The notes under the pieces were generated by a model. That model ran no database searches, was not told the DNA's origin, and saw nothing but the letters and a program-made list of their open reading frames with translations. Below are positions 23,135-33,055 of a stretch of 64,000 nucleotides of DNA, in pieces (positions within the stretch are counted from its first letter, which is position 1; each line of letters starts with the position of its first letter). The stretch covers positions 75,647,401 to 75,711,400 of the forward strand of contig OY970829.1 of NCBI GenBank assembly GCA_963853835.1, read 5' to 3'. This DNA comes from Calendula officinalis. Taxonomy: Eukaryota > Streptophyta > Magnoliopsida > Asterales > Asteraceae. The translations under genes and the position numbers were made by a program.

Positions 23135-25372
23135 ATCTCCCCCTTTGTAATAGTAGACTAGGTTGCATATCTTTGAAGACTTCTGTGATTGTAAGGCTGG
23201 AGCTGAGAATTGAACCGTTGAGCAGTTTTGTTGATAAAACAGCATCAGCCTTTGATCATCGGTGACAGATATACTTTTAATCGGCTTTTCAACCAATATA
23301 AAGTATTCCAGAAGACTTCATGCAAATCGACTGAATGTAGACCCATAGTTAGAGCGGTTAGCAGCGGAAGTCCTTTCTTGAAGTTGTGGCGTTTGTCGAT
23401 TTGCTGCAGATCCTTGGTTCCTGATGTTTGTTGAAGTTGAAGCAGTGCGGAATGTTGATATGTTGTGGATTTTCTGACCGTTGTTGATAATGTTGGAGTA
23501 CGGTCATAGAATCCCTTATCTGATTTATTGACTGTTGTTGATAAGATTGAAGTACAGTCATCAGATTTTCTATCAGACATAGTGACCGTTGTTGATAAGA
23601 ATGGAGTACGGTCGTCTGATCTTCGCACAAGAATGTATCAGGGTAACCCAGGATCACATAGATTGCCTGTTAGCACAACAGTTACAGAAACTGTGTGACC
23701 TACGTTCAGTGTTGGCATTGATGTTAGCACTGGTAGGATTTCCATTCAATCATCGTGGAATACCAATAATTTTGGTATTACTATGAATGTTCCGGCAATA
23801 TCTCAAAGATATGCTTGGTAGAGTGCCTGTGTCCTAGAGAAATTTAATTCGGTTCTAGACTCTATACGTGGACAAACGAAGGCGAGGACTGGAGGTGGGT
23901 CCTTTTTTTCAATATCAACAATCTCCAAATGAGATGTCGATAGTGGATGTGGTAATCTCCGTGATTTTGAAACAAGTACTTTTTGTACTTGAGTGGTCAG
24001 TGGGGGTTGTGCATTGCATCACTGGGTCCATGATGTCTTAATCAGAAAGCAACATATGCAATCTGATATAGATGAGGTTACCCGGTCATTTGTTCGGTTT
24101 AGGGAGGGTTTTCCGTTTTCTTTTAACCCTTTCACACACGCTCCTCACTCAACTCACTTTTTCATTTTTCAACCACACCCTCATTTTTGTTTTTACCATG
24201 TGATAAGCTGATTTGCACCCCATACTTCATACCCCCTCTCAATTTTTACCTCAGCGCACCCCAATCAAGATCCCATGATACTTGATTCTGCTCACCTAGA
24301 CCTAAGGACCCTCACTTTTTAGTTCCTATATTGTCGGTGGCTCCGGGGAAGATCATGCTGGGTTTAGCAGATCATAGGAGTAATTTGAGAGTGGACTATT
24401 ACGCTCATGTGCATTTTAATCAGTTTTCAAGATGTTGCATTTTAGTTCACATGGATTTTTCATCGGAATTTTATGTGTTTCCGGTATAAGTTGTTGCCTG
24501 AATGATTTTGAAGTTTAAGGCACAGCAACTTTGTTCTTTTAGGGTAACACCGGACTCACATAGAGTATCTGTTGGCACACGGTATGAATCTGTAGTCGTT
24601 TGCACAACCGTTGATTCAAATGTGTGACCTGCGTTTAGAGTTGGCGTGATTTTAGCTCTAGCAGGATTTCCACTCGATCCTCGTGAAACATCATATTGTG
24701 ATGCCACTATGAGTCTTCCGATGGATTCACGGAGATCCATGTTTGTAGTGCAGGTGTCCTATATTGGAAATATTCTTGGGGGTGAGAACTAGACACACTG
24801 TGCATACAAAGAGACTTAACCCGGGGCAGGAGGTTATTATTATTCAATACCGACATACTCCGAATGAGTAGTCAGTAGCTTTTGTGCTACGTCCCCTGAT
24901 GAAATGAAACAAATCCCTGTTGAGAGGAATTTGAGTAGTTGGTGGTGGCGTGCATTTGCTTTACTGGGCCAGTAAAGTCTAGTGAAACATTCAACGAATG
25001 AATGATCACCTATTTAATTGGTTGCCCGGTTTGTTTTCGGTTTGGATGCACTCATAAGGTGTGTTTTCTTTGATTTATCATGTTTTCACATCACCTTGCA
25101 CTCACCTATTACTATACCCTAGACCTAAACCCTCACATTTACCAGTTGGCTGAAATATTTCCCTGGGAAGGTGTGGCCGGATCTGGCAAACCATGGGAAG
25201 GTATCTCTTTTGAAGTAGTGAGTAACGAGAATTAAAAGAATTTGTAATAAACAGATGCAATCTTTACTAGAGAACTAGTAAAGAGATCGTTTACGGATAT
25301 TACAACGACTTATAATTAGCGTTACAAACATAAAACTTTTTATTTGGGTAATTTGTTTTTGGTTTTCTGAAT

Positions 25373-25427
25373 TTTCTCCCCCTAGAAATAATAATTCTCC
25401 CCCTAGAATTAATATTTCTCCCCCTCG
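25373..25427 (-). other. Cluster of three polypurine-tract motifs
   Basis: On the minus strand AGGGGGAGAAA/T occurs three times in 55 bp, and again (AAAGGGGGAGAT) directly beside the 3' LTR of each unit. Multiple polypurine motifs upstream of the 3' LTR are a described feature of Sirevirus genomes. The short units begin exactly at the first of these tracts. Confidence 0.65.
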
Positions 25428-25624
25428 ACAAAACAAAAGTGATTGACAAGTTTTGAGATCGAAGGACGTACCTTATACATCGTCGGAGGGTTGAAGGAGA
25501 GGTTTTGCGGTTAAGCTTGATTGAGATTTGTGGTTTCTTTTAAAAGCGGGTTCTGAATCTGTTTTGATCAGAAGCCATTTTTCGTTGAGAACCGGGTTTC
25601 AAGCTGAAGTACTTGAAAGTCATC

Positions 25625-25832
25625 TCTTTGAAGTTCGGGTCATACACTGAAGTGTGCATAAGCCATACTGTTGAGGTTCGAGTTATACACTGAAGTGTGT
25701 ATAAGTCATTCTGTTGAGACTCGAGTTATACACTGAATTGTGTATAAGTCATTCTGTTGAGACTCGAGTTATACACTGAATTGTGTATAAGTCATTCTGT
25801 TGAGACTCGAGTTATACACTGAATATAAGTCA
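25625..25832 (-). repeat. 43-bp tandem hairpin repeats
   Basis: About five copies of GAGACTCGAGTTATACACTG-type units with a 43-bp period in the best copies. Each holds TTATACAC, a short TGAA/TGAATT loop, then GTGTATAA, an 8-bp stem. The first copy is diverged (ATACAC/GTGTGCAT) and the last is truncated before the second arm. Confidence 0.75.
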
Positions 25833-25960
25833 TCTCTGAACTCCAAACACCTTGCTGGTTATTCTACATAAAACAATTAAGACATGTTTGGTACCCAATT
25901 ATCTATGGGTCCTATACGATTAGTGACAGATGTTTTATGTAGAATTGTTTTATGATCAAT

Positions 25961-28363
25961 TTAGAGCTTTGGAGAACTGCAAGGAGGCAGTTCAGATGTC
26001 GTGGATTTGACGACCCATTTTAAAGATTTTTCAGAGGATTGGATAATCCAATGAGACTTTTCATTTTTAATCCAAGTGTATTTCACAAATGTTGAAGATT
26101 TGGTCGCTGTTTTGTTGTCGATGTTTGAGGAACCTGAAGACTTTGACTTAGGTGCGGAATTTCCTCGAAAGACTTGGCGATGAGTAGACGAATGTTTATC
26201 AGAGTTTGGTGGGGTTTTGGAAGAACTCTTTGTCTGTTTGGAAACTGGTGAAGATGAACCTCTTTGATCAGGTTTGGGTGGACGAGAGACAAATTTCTTG
26301 CATGGTTGTGGAAAACATGTTTTGCATGATTTTATAATTTTACCAGATTTATGGAAAACATTGATTTTCAAACCACATGGAGCATCTAATCTAACGAAAA
26401 ATCGATCGTCAGTTTGAGTGATTTGTTTCTTTGTGATTTTATCAAACAATCTCTTTGTACCAAATTTATCAGTTTTAGTAAACACAACATCAAAATCAGG
26501 AGAATAAGGAACAGGACGATACGTAGAAGCATCATAAATTGTTCTAAAAGCCGTAGCAGGAGTTTTCACATGTCTGGAGTTATTACTGTTATTTTTGATA
26601 GTGGAAGAAGGAACCGAGAACATAGATGGTCTAGTCTTCTTAAGCTCGCTAGGCTTCTTAAGAATACTAGTTTTCGTCGAAATAGGCTTCTTAGACTGCA
26701 TGGTTCCTTTGACTCCATTGGGCTTCTTGGATTTCTCACTTTGAGACTCTAATTTTCTATTGGAAGCATTTAAGACCGGTGAATTAGAGTTTCTCTTCAA
26801 GATGGTTGGAACTGGATTAACTGGTGCCGGTCCTAATAAGGAAGATTTAGAATTTTGAAAAACATGTTTATAAGGGTTTGATTTTAATTTTAAAATCGTG
26901 TCTTCTAATTTATGTATTTTTGATTGAAGATTTTCCTTTTCTTTGTCAAAGGCTTTGTGAGTTTCATCAATTTCAGACTCAAGTTGGACAATTTTCCTTT
27001 CTAAAATCAATGGTGGAACATAAAGCTTTGGTTCAATTGTTTGTTTTAAAACTTCATTTTCAGAGATGGAAAATTCTTCTGGAGTGACAATCGGGAAGTA
27101 CTCATTGTTTTCAAATTTTGCTTTATTCTTTTCATATGTATAGTTCAATTCAGAATAGTTAAAGCTGATTTGAGCGTGTTCCTTATTTTCTCTGTTGAAC
27201 TTCTCGATTTCTGCTTCCTCGTCCGGCATATGAAGAAAGCTTTGCCATATTCCCAAGTTCATGTAATCGTAATTGTATAGTGTGGGAACAACATCAGCAG
27301 CTTTTTCCAGAGGACGGGAGTTCTCAGCGCCGAGACCTACTTTTGATTTGAAAGATCTGAACTCTTTTGGCTGATTTAATTTTATCGTTTGTTCAGTGTG
27401 GCCAGCTTTCACAATCGTCTGCTCTAGTTTAGAGATGTGTTCTTCAGCATTTTCTTTCTTGACAGTAAGACTGTGTATGGTTGCTGATTGTTCATCGATT
27501 TCCTTTTTAAAATTGTTTGTAATGTTTGTGATTTGTTCATTTAGTTTTTGAATTTCGGTATCAGCTGTCTTCAACTTATCTTGGTAGTCTTTCATCTTTA
27601 TGTCAGCCGACTTCATCCATGTTTGCTCTCGACTGAGTTGGATAGCTAAGTCATTTATCAGCTGCTTGGAGTCGTCATTGTCATTTGAGACCGTCTTCAT
27701 CGTTTTGAGGTTTGATATTTCAAGATTTTTTGTATTAATTATGTGATTTAGACGATTTACTTCACTGGAGTGAGCAGCATGAAATGTTGACAACTGTTGT
27801 TGTAACTCTTGTGTTTTTTGATTTGAATTATTAATTTGATTTACTTGAGGAACAAGAGTTTCAAGTTGGCGACGAAAGGTTATATTTTCTGCCTTTAATT
27901 TTGAGATTTGTGCATTTGATTCATTAGTTGTGTTTACTTGTTTTTGTAAACTTTCTTGTAATTCAGAAATCTTAAATTGAAAAGCTGACTTTGATGTAGA
28001 CAACTGATTTTGTAATTCCTTGTTTACTTGAGTTATTTGAAGAGAACATTGACTTAATTCACTCAAATCATTTAAGAGTTGAGCTTTTTCAGATTCCAAA
28101 TCAGTTATTTGTTTTGTCAAATGTGATTTCTCATCAATTTTTGTAAAAAGTTTTTCATTAAACAAGGAATTCTCTGATTTATCAGTGTCTGAATCAGATA
28201 ATAAAGAGTCAAAGGAGAAAGAGAGTACCTCATTTTCATCATCTTTTGGAATGCCTAACACAGCTGTAGCCTCAGTTGGTATTGCCATGAATGCCAGGTT
28301 GGCAATGCACTGTTTATCCTCCTGGGCATTCGACCCGGCAGACAATGTTTCTTTGGTAGTCAT
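25961..28363 (-). CDS. Coiled-coil gag-like protein of the Sirevirus-like element
   Basis: An 800-codon uninterrupted ORF, starting 1.1 kb after the PBS. Residues 1-60 include a short hydrophobic motif (ANLAFMAIP) and an acidic D/S stretch. Residues about 75-320 are a long heptad-rich, Gln/Asn/Lys-rich coiled coil with a second at about 455-505. A tyrosine/aromatic segment (YNYDYMNLGIWQSF) lies between them. The C-terminal 270 residues are basic and Ser/Thr-rich and end near YTWIKNEKSHWI. In plant Ty1/copia polyproteins of the Sirevirus type, a coiled-coil region of this kind lies between the Gag zinc knuckle and the protease. Here neither zinc knuckle (only an irregular Cys cluster, CKTCFPQPCKKF) nor protease flanks it. 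I infer a retained mid-gag segment translated on its own; a captured host gene is an alternative. Confidence 0.65.
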   Translation of the reverse strand: MTTKETLSAGSNAQEDKQCIANLAFMAIPTEATAVLGIPKDDENEVLSFSFDSLLSDSDTDKSENSLFNEKLFTKIDEKSHLTKQITDLESEKAQLLNDLSELSQCSLQITQVNKELQNQLSTSKSAFQFKISELQESLQKQVNTTNESNAQISKLKAENITFRRQLETLVPQVNQINNSNQKTQELQQQLSTFHAAHSSEVNRLNHIINTKNLEISNLKTMKTVSNDNDDSKQLINDLAIQLSREQTWMKSADIKMKDYQDKLKTADTEIQKLNEQITNITNNFKKEIDEQSATIHSLTVKKENAEEHISKLEQTIVKAGHTEQTIKLNQPKEFRSFKSKVGLGAENSRPLEKAADVVPTLYNYDYMNLGIWQSFLHMPDEEAEIEKFNRENKEHAQISFNYSELNYTYEKNKAKFENNEYFPIVTPEEFSISENEVLKQTIEPKLYVPPLILERKIVQLESEIDETHKAFDKEKENLQSKIHKLEDTILKLKSNPYKHVFQNSKSSLLGPAPVNPVPTILKRNSNSPVLNASNRKLESQSEKSKKPNGVKGTMQSKKPISTKTSILKKPSELKKTRPSMFSVPSSTIKNNSNNSRHVKTPATAFRTIYDASTYRPVPYSPDFDVVFTKTDKFGTKRLFDKITKKQITQTDDRFFVRLDAPCGLKINVFHKSGKIIKSCKTCFPQPCKKFVSRPPKPDQRGSSSPVSKQTKSSSKTPPNSDKHSSTHRQVFRGNSAPKSKSSGSSNIDNKTATKSSTFVKYTWIKNEKSHWIIQSSEKSLKWVVKSTTSELPPCSSPKL

Positions 28364-29488
28364 GTTAAGAACAATTCACGGGAATTTTTGATTGAAACGG
28401 GGTAAAGAAAATTTTAAGAATGAGAAGGTTCTGCAATAGAATATGTGATGTAGACCGTGGATTGGTCTTCAAAAATTCAAAATTACCGAAATCTTAAACT
28501 GGTTATTCCAGATGATAAAGTACACTTTAAATGTGCCTAAGATTTTCGAATTAGGGAAAAACGACGATCGGGATAGAAACTGGGGCTAAACGAAGTTTGG
28601 AAATTGACCGAAAAATCACAAAAACGCAAATTAAGCGATCGAAACAAGCGTTTATCACGTCGTAGCCTTCGTCTTTAGCTTCGATTTGGTTACTCGTGGG
28701 CTCGAAACGGACACCCGAGCTGAAAGTTATGACCGTTACAGTACAGCCCCTTTTGTCACGCGAGTGTAGAAAGAGTTCGGGCCAAAGTTGCGTAGAAGTT
28801 CGGGCCGAAGTTGTGTAGAAGTTCGGGCCGAGGATTGATTGAAGTTCGGGCCGAAGTTCGGGTTGAAGTTCGGGCCGAAGTTCGGGTTGAAGTTCGGGCC
28901 GAAGTTCGGGCCGAAGTTCGGGTTGAAGTTCGGGCCGAACTTGGGGTTGAAGTTCGGGCCGAAGTTTGGGTTGAAGTTCGGGCCGAACTTGGGGTTGAAG
29001 TTCGGGCCGAACTTTGGGTTGAAGTTCGGGCCGAACTTGTTACTGTTCTCGGGCCGAAGTCTTTCTTGGCAGAACAGTGACGAACAGAACAGAAAAACCC
29101 ACTAATTTGATCCTAAAATGGTCGTTTCTTAGCCAAAATCTTCGATTCTTTTTGCAAAATGACCCAAATACTATTTCCTTCAATCCATTACTACTATATT
29201 ACTCAAAAACAACCTAGATCTATTCGAAAATTTGAATTTAGAGGGTTTTTGAAGCTTTAATGGTTTTTCCTAAAACTCTTAATTCTTCATCAGTATGGAT
29301 TAGATTCGATCCTAGCTTGATTCTAAGCTTAATATAACAATAAAAGGAAGCAATTCAATCCATAATAACAAGAAATAGTACCTTAAATCCTATTTTTGAT
29401 CTTAAACCCCTTTTTCTTCAAAAACCCACTGATTCTTCTGATTTTAACACCAATTGATGGATTTGGATCGTTTTCAAGATGAAATTAT
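28364..29488 (-). other. Untranslated leader of the long array unit
   Basis: 1.1 kb between PBS and ORF with no coding potential of its own. It is dominated by the GTTCGGGCC repeat block at 28774-29060. In retroelements this region usually carries the transcript leader and packaging signals; that role here is inference. Confidence 0.6.
28774..29060. repeat. Leader repeats of GTTCGGGCCGAA / GTTCGGGTTGAA
   Basis: About 20 tandem 12-13-bp units alternating GTTCGGGCCGAA and GTTCGGGTTGAA, degenerating at both ends. TTCGGGCCGAA is itself palindromic, so the transcript could form many alternative hairpins. Forward ORFs reading VEVRAE or FGPKFGLK repeats are by-products. Confidence 0.85.
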
Positions 29489-29500
29489 GCTCTGATACCA
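29489..29500 (-). other. Primer-binding site of array unit 4
   Basis: On the minus strand TGGTATCAGAGC begins two bases after LTR e. It is complementary to initiator tRNA-Met. This is the only PBS in the 25-kb array; the other three LTR-internal junctions lack it. Confidence 0.9.
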
Positions 29501-29502
29501 AT

Positions 29503-29808
29503 TGAAAAGCACAATAACACTGATTCAATCCATTTGATGGTGTTGGATGATGATTTTGGCTAGAAAAGTGAAGAATGAGATTAGGGCTTTTAGAGAGAGA
29601 AAGTAGAGAGATGGTAGAGAGAACAATTGCTGGAAATGAAGATTTGATTAATGGAAAAAGTTGAAGAATTGAGCCTTACACTTTGGTATTTATACCATGG
29701 CTCAATTCTTGGTTAGTTAGGACCATTTTGGTAATAAAACCTAACATCTATACATTGTTACACTATTACCCCCTAGACTAACTATTACAACATATCTAGT
29801 ACCTAACA
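29503..29808 (-). repeat. LTR e: 5' terminal LTR of the array
   Basis: 306 bp, followed by target duplication AGGAC. It shares GTTGAAG with LTR a and has a private AATGGAAAAAG where the others read AATGGCAAAAG. Confidence 0.9.
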
Positions 29809-30370
29809 AGGACTAAACTCGGGTTCAATTAATAAAGTACATTACATAGTCCGTTTTAGGGATTGGCGACGGAAAAGAAAGAATTTAGCTCAAGGAAAGG
29901 AAAATGAATAATATAGAATAGGCCTTGGCCTATCGGCCGGTCCCGAGAATTAATAAACGTAGTTAATTCATGACAATTAAACAACACTCGAATGCTCGGA
30001 ATTAGTCGTCACGATCAGATTAATTATTCTCATAATTAATTACACACAATTTAAATAATCCTCTGATTATTTTTAATTAATCTCCATGATTAATTACGCA
30101 AATTAATTGACACTCTTGTCATTTAAAAGAAGCACTACGTATTTAAATCATTCGAATTGAATACACATAAAGGCACATAACTCATATAAATCTCAAATAA
30201 ATAAGCAACACATGATTTATTTAATATAACGTCGATAATATAATTACAATAATTTTTTAGGGCGTTACAAAAGCTGAAGCAGTTTGATCACACAAACATT
30301 GAATATTCAGAGTTTTACTTTTTTATTTTTTAGGATAAAAATCTATGAGCTCACATCCTCTTCGTTTCCT

Positions 30371-30510
30371 CTTCTTTTTTTGGAAACGGCAAATATATAT
30401 TGAAAGACAACCCAACATAGCAAGTCGCTAAGAGGGGAAAGAGTACAAGATTACATCAAAAACAAAAGGGTGAAACTCCCCAATCACATCAATTACAAGA
30501 AAATTTACTC
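30371..30510 (-). mobile_element. LINE 3' end fragment
   Basis: The minus strand reads TTGTACTCTTTCCCCTCTTAG, then TCAATATATATTTGCCGTTTCC, then an A-tail (plus T-run 30372-30380). This is the typical 3' end of plant LINEs and resembles the element at 509-664. The 5' limit is approximate and no target duplication was found. Confidence 0.5.
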
Positions 30511-30710
30511 TTCAATTAAGTGAAGCAGATCAAGTGACGAATGAGGTGCCAATAATGTCAGTAATTAATATGAAGCAACCGAAAAATTGTTGGCACAAGT
30601 CTTGTGCATACCGAAGAAAGTAATTGCAATAATAATAATAATAATCTATATATACGCTTACATCAATAGCTCACATAAACCCATTCGATATAAATCGAAA
30701 AATGTAACTT

Positions 30711-31066
30711 AAAGATGTCAAAACGTGCTTTCATGAACACAACCCAATTAAAAAAACTATAAACACGACAACACGAGATATATAATAAAAATATCATAAT
30801 TCTTACTTAGTATTTTACTTAGTAGATGCTTAAAAGCCAACAAACACGAAAAAAAATATAATATAAATTACTACTAAATGTTTTCAAAATCATAATTATC
30901 AAGTTAATTTTATGTTAATCTCTGAACCCGAACACAATGCGCCTTCATGTTTGTTTTACACGACACATACCCGACACGAACACAAACACAAATTCTAATT
31001 TCGATTTCATCACAATTTCGTTTCATTTCATGTATTTTTATCGTGTCATGTCACAACCCTAATGTA
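30711..31066 (-). mobile_element. TAGGGCTGTC-family MITE copy, degenerate
   Basis: Its reverse complement aligns along its length with 49423-49842. Shared blocks include GTGTCGTGTAAA, TTCAGAGATTAACA, ACTAAGTAAGAATT and TGTTGTCGTGTTT. Ends are degraded (TTGTGACATGACACG at one end, TTTTGACATC at the other). Confidence 0.6.
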
Positions 31067-31274
31067 ACTTATCTGATGTCTCAAGGAGAATTCTTCAGTA
31101 ACCATCTAAAACAACATTATCATATTTTAAAATATAAATTTTAGTTTCGAGTTTGTGCCCAAATAATCAAATTCAGATTCGGATGTCTTTTAGGTTTTAA
31201 GCAACAAACATTAATCAAAATGTTTCAATGTTTATTCATATTTTAATTTGGTATTACAAGAAGTTAACCCGATT

Positions 31275-32880
31275 TCTGCAAGGGTGATAATAATTAGACA
31301 AACAAGAAACACAAATGAAACCGATGCCAATTGTGTTCTGTTCTTAAATATCAGCCATCATTTCCTCAATTCAGACTCAAACTCCTGCAAAATATTAACA
31401 AAATTTCATGTTACAATCATTGGGTTGGGTATATAAAACAGTGATAAAAATCACAATTCATAAAATCTTAATATTGACCATAAATCTAGACCTTAAAACT
31501 TTCAAAAATCTCTCACTTGATCCTGCCCAAGTAAAATATAAATTCATATACTAAATCCTACCAGGTTCAACATCAATAGTCAAAATTGTAAATTTGGGTT
31601 GACTACAAGGCTAGCAGCATCTGAATCAGCTTAAGTCAAAAATTGATAATATGATCCTAATCCTCTGTAATCTCAAATACGTGAACATGTATACACACTC
31701 AAGAACAAATATTATATGGCTTTTTAATCTTTTCAGAAATTAGCGTGATATAAAGATGCCATCTTAGCCTGTATTAAACACACTATCAAATTCAGACAAA
31801 AACCATCAGTAAATCAGCAAAAGTATTGAAATAATAACACTATTTGGTTCAATCTCAATTTGAATTTTCTACTCCTAAACCAATTTGTTCAATCTCGATT
31901 TGATTCAAATTTCAAAGGTATACTCATCAATCACACAATTACACAACTTCATTTATACAAATTTGACTATAAATTATACCACTAATTCAGCAATCCCAAG
32001 AACTATAACCATATTCCTATCAAATCCAAACATTTCCATCATAAACCAATATCTCCATTTGTGATAACTTAAGCCAAACATGTGAAAAACCAATACTCAG
32101 TTTCAGTGAGCTAAAGGTTCTGTCTTTCATCAATTAATATGAATCCTAATAATCAAATGCAAAAATAACTCATAAGTTGATTAGCTTTATACATGTATAC
32201 ATACACTGATAATATCATGTTCATATCAAAAATGAAGTCAACAAACAATGAACTCACTTCTTGTTTTTCCTCCCACGTTTTGGACCCCAACCTTGAAGCT
32301 TTGCAACAGGGCAACCACATTTTGACCTAAACAGCAGCACAGCTCTGCCATTAACAGGCGCCATTTTCCTCAACTCAGTTCTCAAACACTCATAATCAGG
32401 ATTCATCTCACTGCCTCCTTTCCACGGTAATTCCTCCATTTCCTTCACTACTTTACCACCAGATCTCAAAGTTTCCTCTGTCTGCAACTGTAAATCGAAC
32501 TCCATAGCCTTCTTCAATCCTTTACATCCTTTCTTCCCACACTTCCGTGACCTAATTCCGCAACAGATCTCCAAACTAATAATCGTGAGCACGAAGAATA
32601 AGAAGAATCCGATCAGGTAAAGTGATGATACGTCGATGAAGATAGAGAGCGAAATCGGCGGGAGGATGAGAGATAGAGAATGGAAGATGTATGCTAAGTA
32701 AGATGAGACTAGAAATGCACCGGAGAAAAGGACTAGAATCAGGATTAGGATATCTAGGGTTGCAGAAGGTGAATCATGAGAGCAGGTGCTAGGGTTAGGG
32801 TTTGAGGAAGAGGGCTTTTTGTGAGTGGCGGTGGTGGTGGTCATTGTGGTGAAGGAGGATGAGAGGAGGTTATGGCGCAT
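31275..32880 (-). CDS. L34e-superfamily membrane protein (At5g19025-like)
   Basis: The main exon is 32254-32880 if read to its in-frame TGA: 208 codons. Residues 1-45 are Ser/Thr-rich. Two or three hydrophobic segments follow at about 44-68, 72-92 and 92-108, so it is probably membrane-anchored. Then comes a Cys/Lys motif (ICCGIRSRKCGKKGCKGLKKA) and a conserved C-terminal block with SKCGCPVAKLQGWGPKRGRK. That block recalls plant proteins named 'ribosomal protein L34e superfamily', such as At5g19025; a ribosomal role is not established. The TGA lies inside a strong donor (AAGAA/GTGAGT at 32258), and a good acceptor (TATTTTGCAG/GAG) lies at 31385. The last exon may therefore be near 31275-31384, replacing the final residue with a few others. 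A second ATG 12 codons in is an alternative start. Confidence 0.7.
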
Positions 32881-32944
32881 GTTAGTGAAACCACGGTGGT
32901 GGAACGGTGAGGAAGTATGCAGGTGGAGGTGAAGGAGGTGATGT

Positions 32945-32950
32945 CACGTG
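32945..32950. promoter_or_regulatory. G-box CACGTG upstream of the L34e-family gene
   Basis: A palindromic CACGTG in the context GTCACGTGTCA, 65 bp upstream of the start codon. It is the core site for plant bZIP and bHLH factors. It could lie in the 5' untranslated region rather than the promoter. Confidence 0.35.
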
Positions 32951-33055
32951 TCATGTCCCATGACTTATTTGGAAGTAAAGTTGAAGGAGACGGATGGGTG
33001 CGTACGTTAGCCAGTTATTTATTTATTTATTTGATATAAAATCATTTTTATGTAT

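Larger units (their letters stand above)
23135..29502 (-). mobile_element. Array unit 4: long internal region with PBS and ORF
   Basis: A 6368-bp internal region. Positions 23135-25383 correspond to the 2253-bp short units. Positions 25384-29498 are present only here: purine tracts, hairpin repeats, the 800-codon ORF, a repeat-rich leader and the PBS. The short units therefore derive from this form by one deletion of about 4.1 kb. Private changes include TATCTGTTGG near 24567 and ACTATGAGTCTTCCG near 24706. It has no pol, so even this unit is non-autonomous. Confidence 0.8.
4746..29808 (-). mobile_element. Tandem array of a Sirevirus-like Ty1/copia element
   Basis: Five LTRs alternate with four internal regions, all on the minus strand. 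The outermost flanks share AGGAC (4741-4745 and 29809-29813), so the 25,063-bp array behaves as one insertion. LTRs read TGTTAGGTACTAG...GTGCTTTTCA on the minus strand. Only the right-most unit has a primer-binding site. The three shorter internal regions are each exactly 2253 bp once foreign insertions are removed, and all share one deletion junction. No integrase, reverse transcriptase or RNase H is present anywhere. Sirevirus affinity is inferred from the tRNA-Met PBS, repeated AGGGGGAGA tracts and a coiled-coil gag-like ORF; the short LTRs are atypical for that group. Confidence 0.8.
2246..30269 (-). mobile_element. Outer 2.96-kb solo LTR, interrupted by a 25-kb insertion
   Basis: The sequence begins TGTAACATCTC at 2246 and ends GGGCGTTACA at 30269, with the direct repeat AAAGC on both sides (2241-2245 and 30270-30274). 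Removing the inner array and one copy of its AGGAC duplication leaves 2956 bp with TG...CA ends and no coding capacity: a solo LTR. Read on the minus strand it starts TGTAACGCCC, a common start for Ty3/gypsy LTRs. The two parts are 2246-4745 and 29814-30269. No PBS or polypurine tract adjoins either end, so the rest of the element was presumably lost by LTR-LTR recombination. Confidence 0.8.

Noticed and set aside
28811..29105. VEVRAE/KFGLKFGP repeat proteins
   Set aside because: Antisense to the element and fully explained by the 12-bp leader repeats; two frames give equally good 'proteins'.
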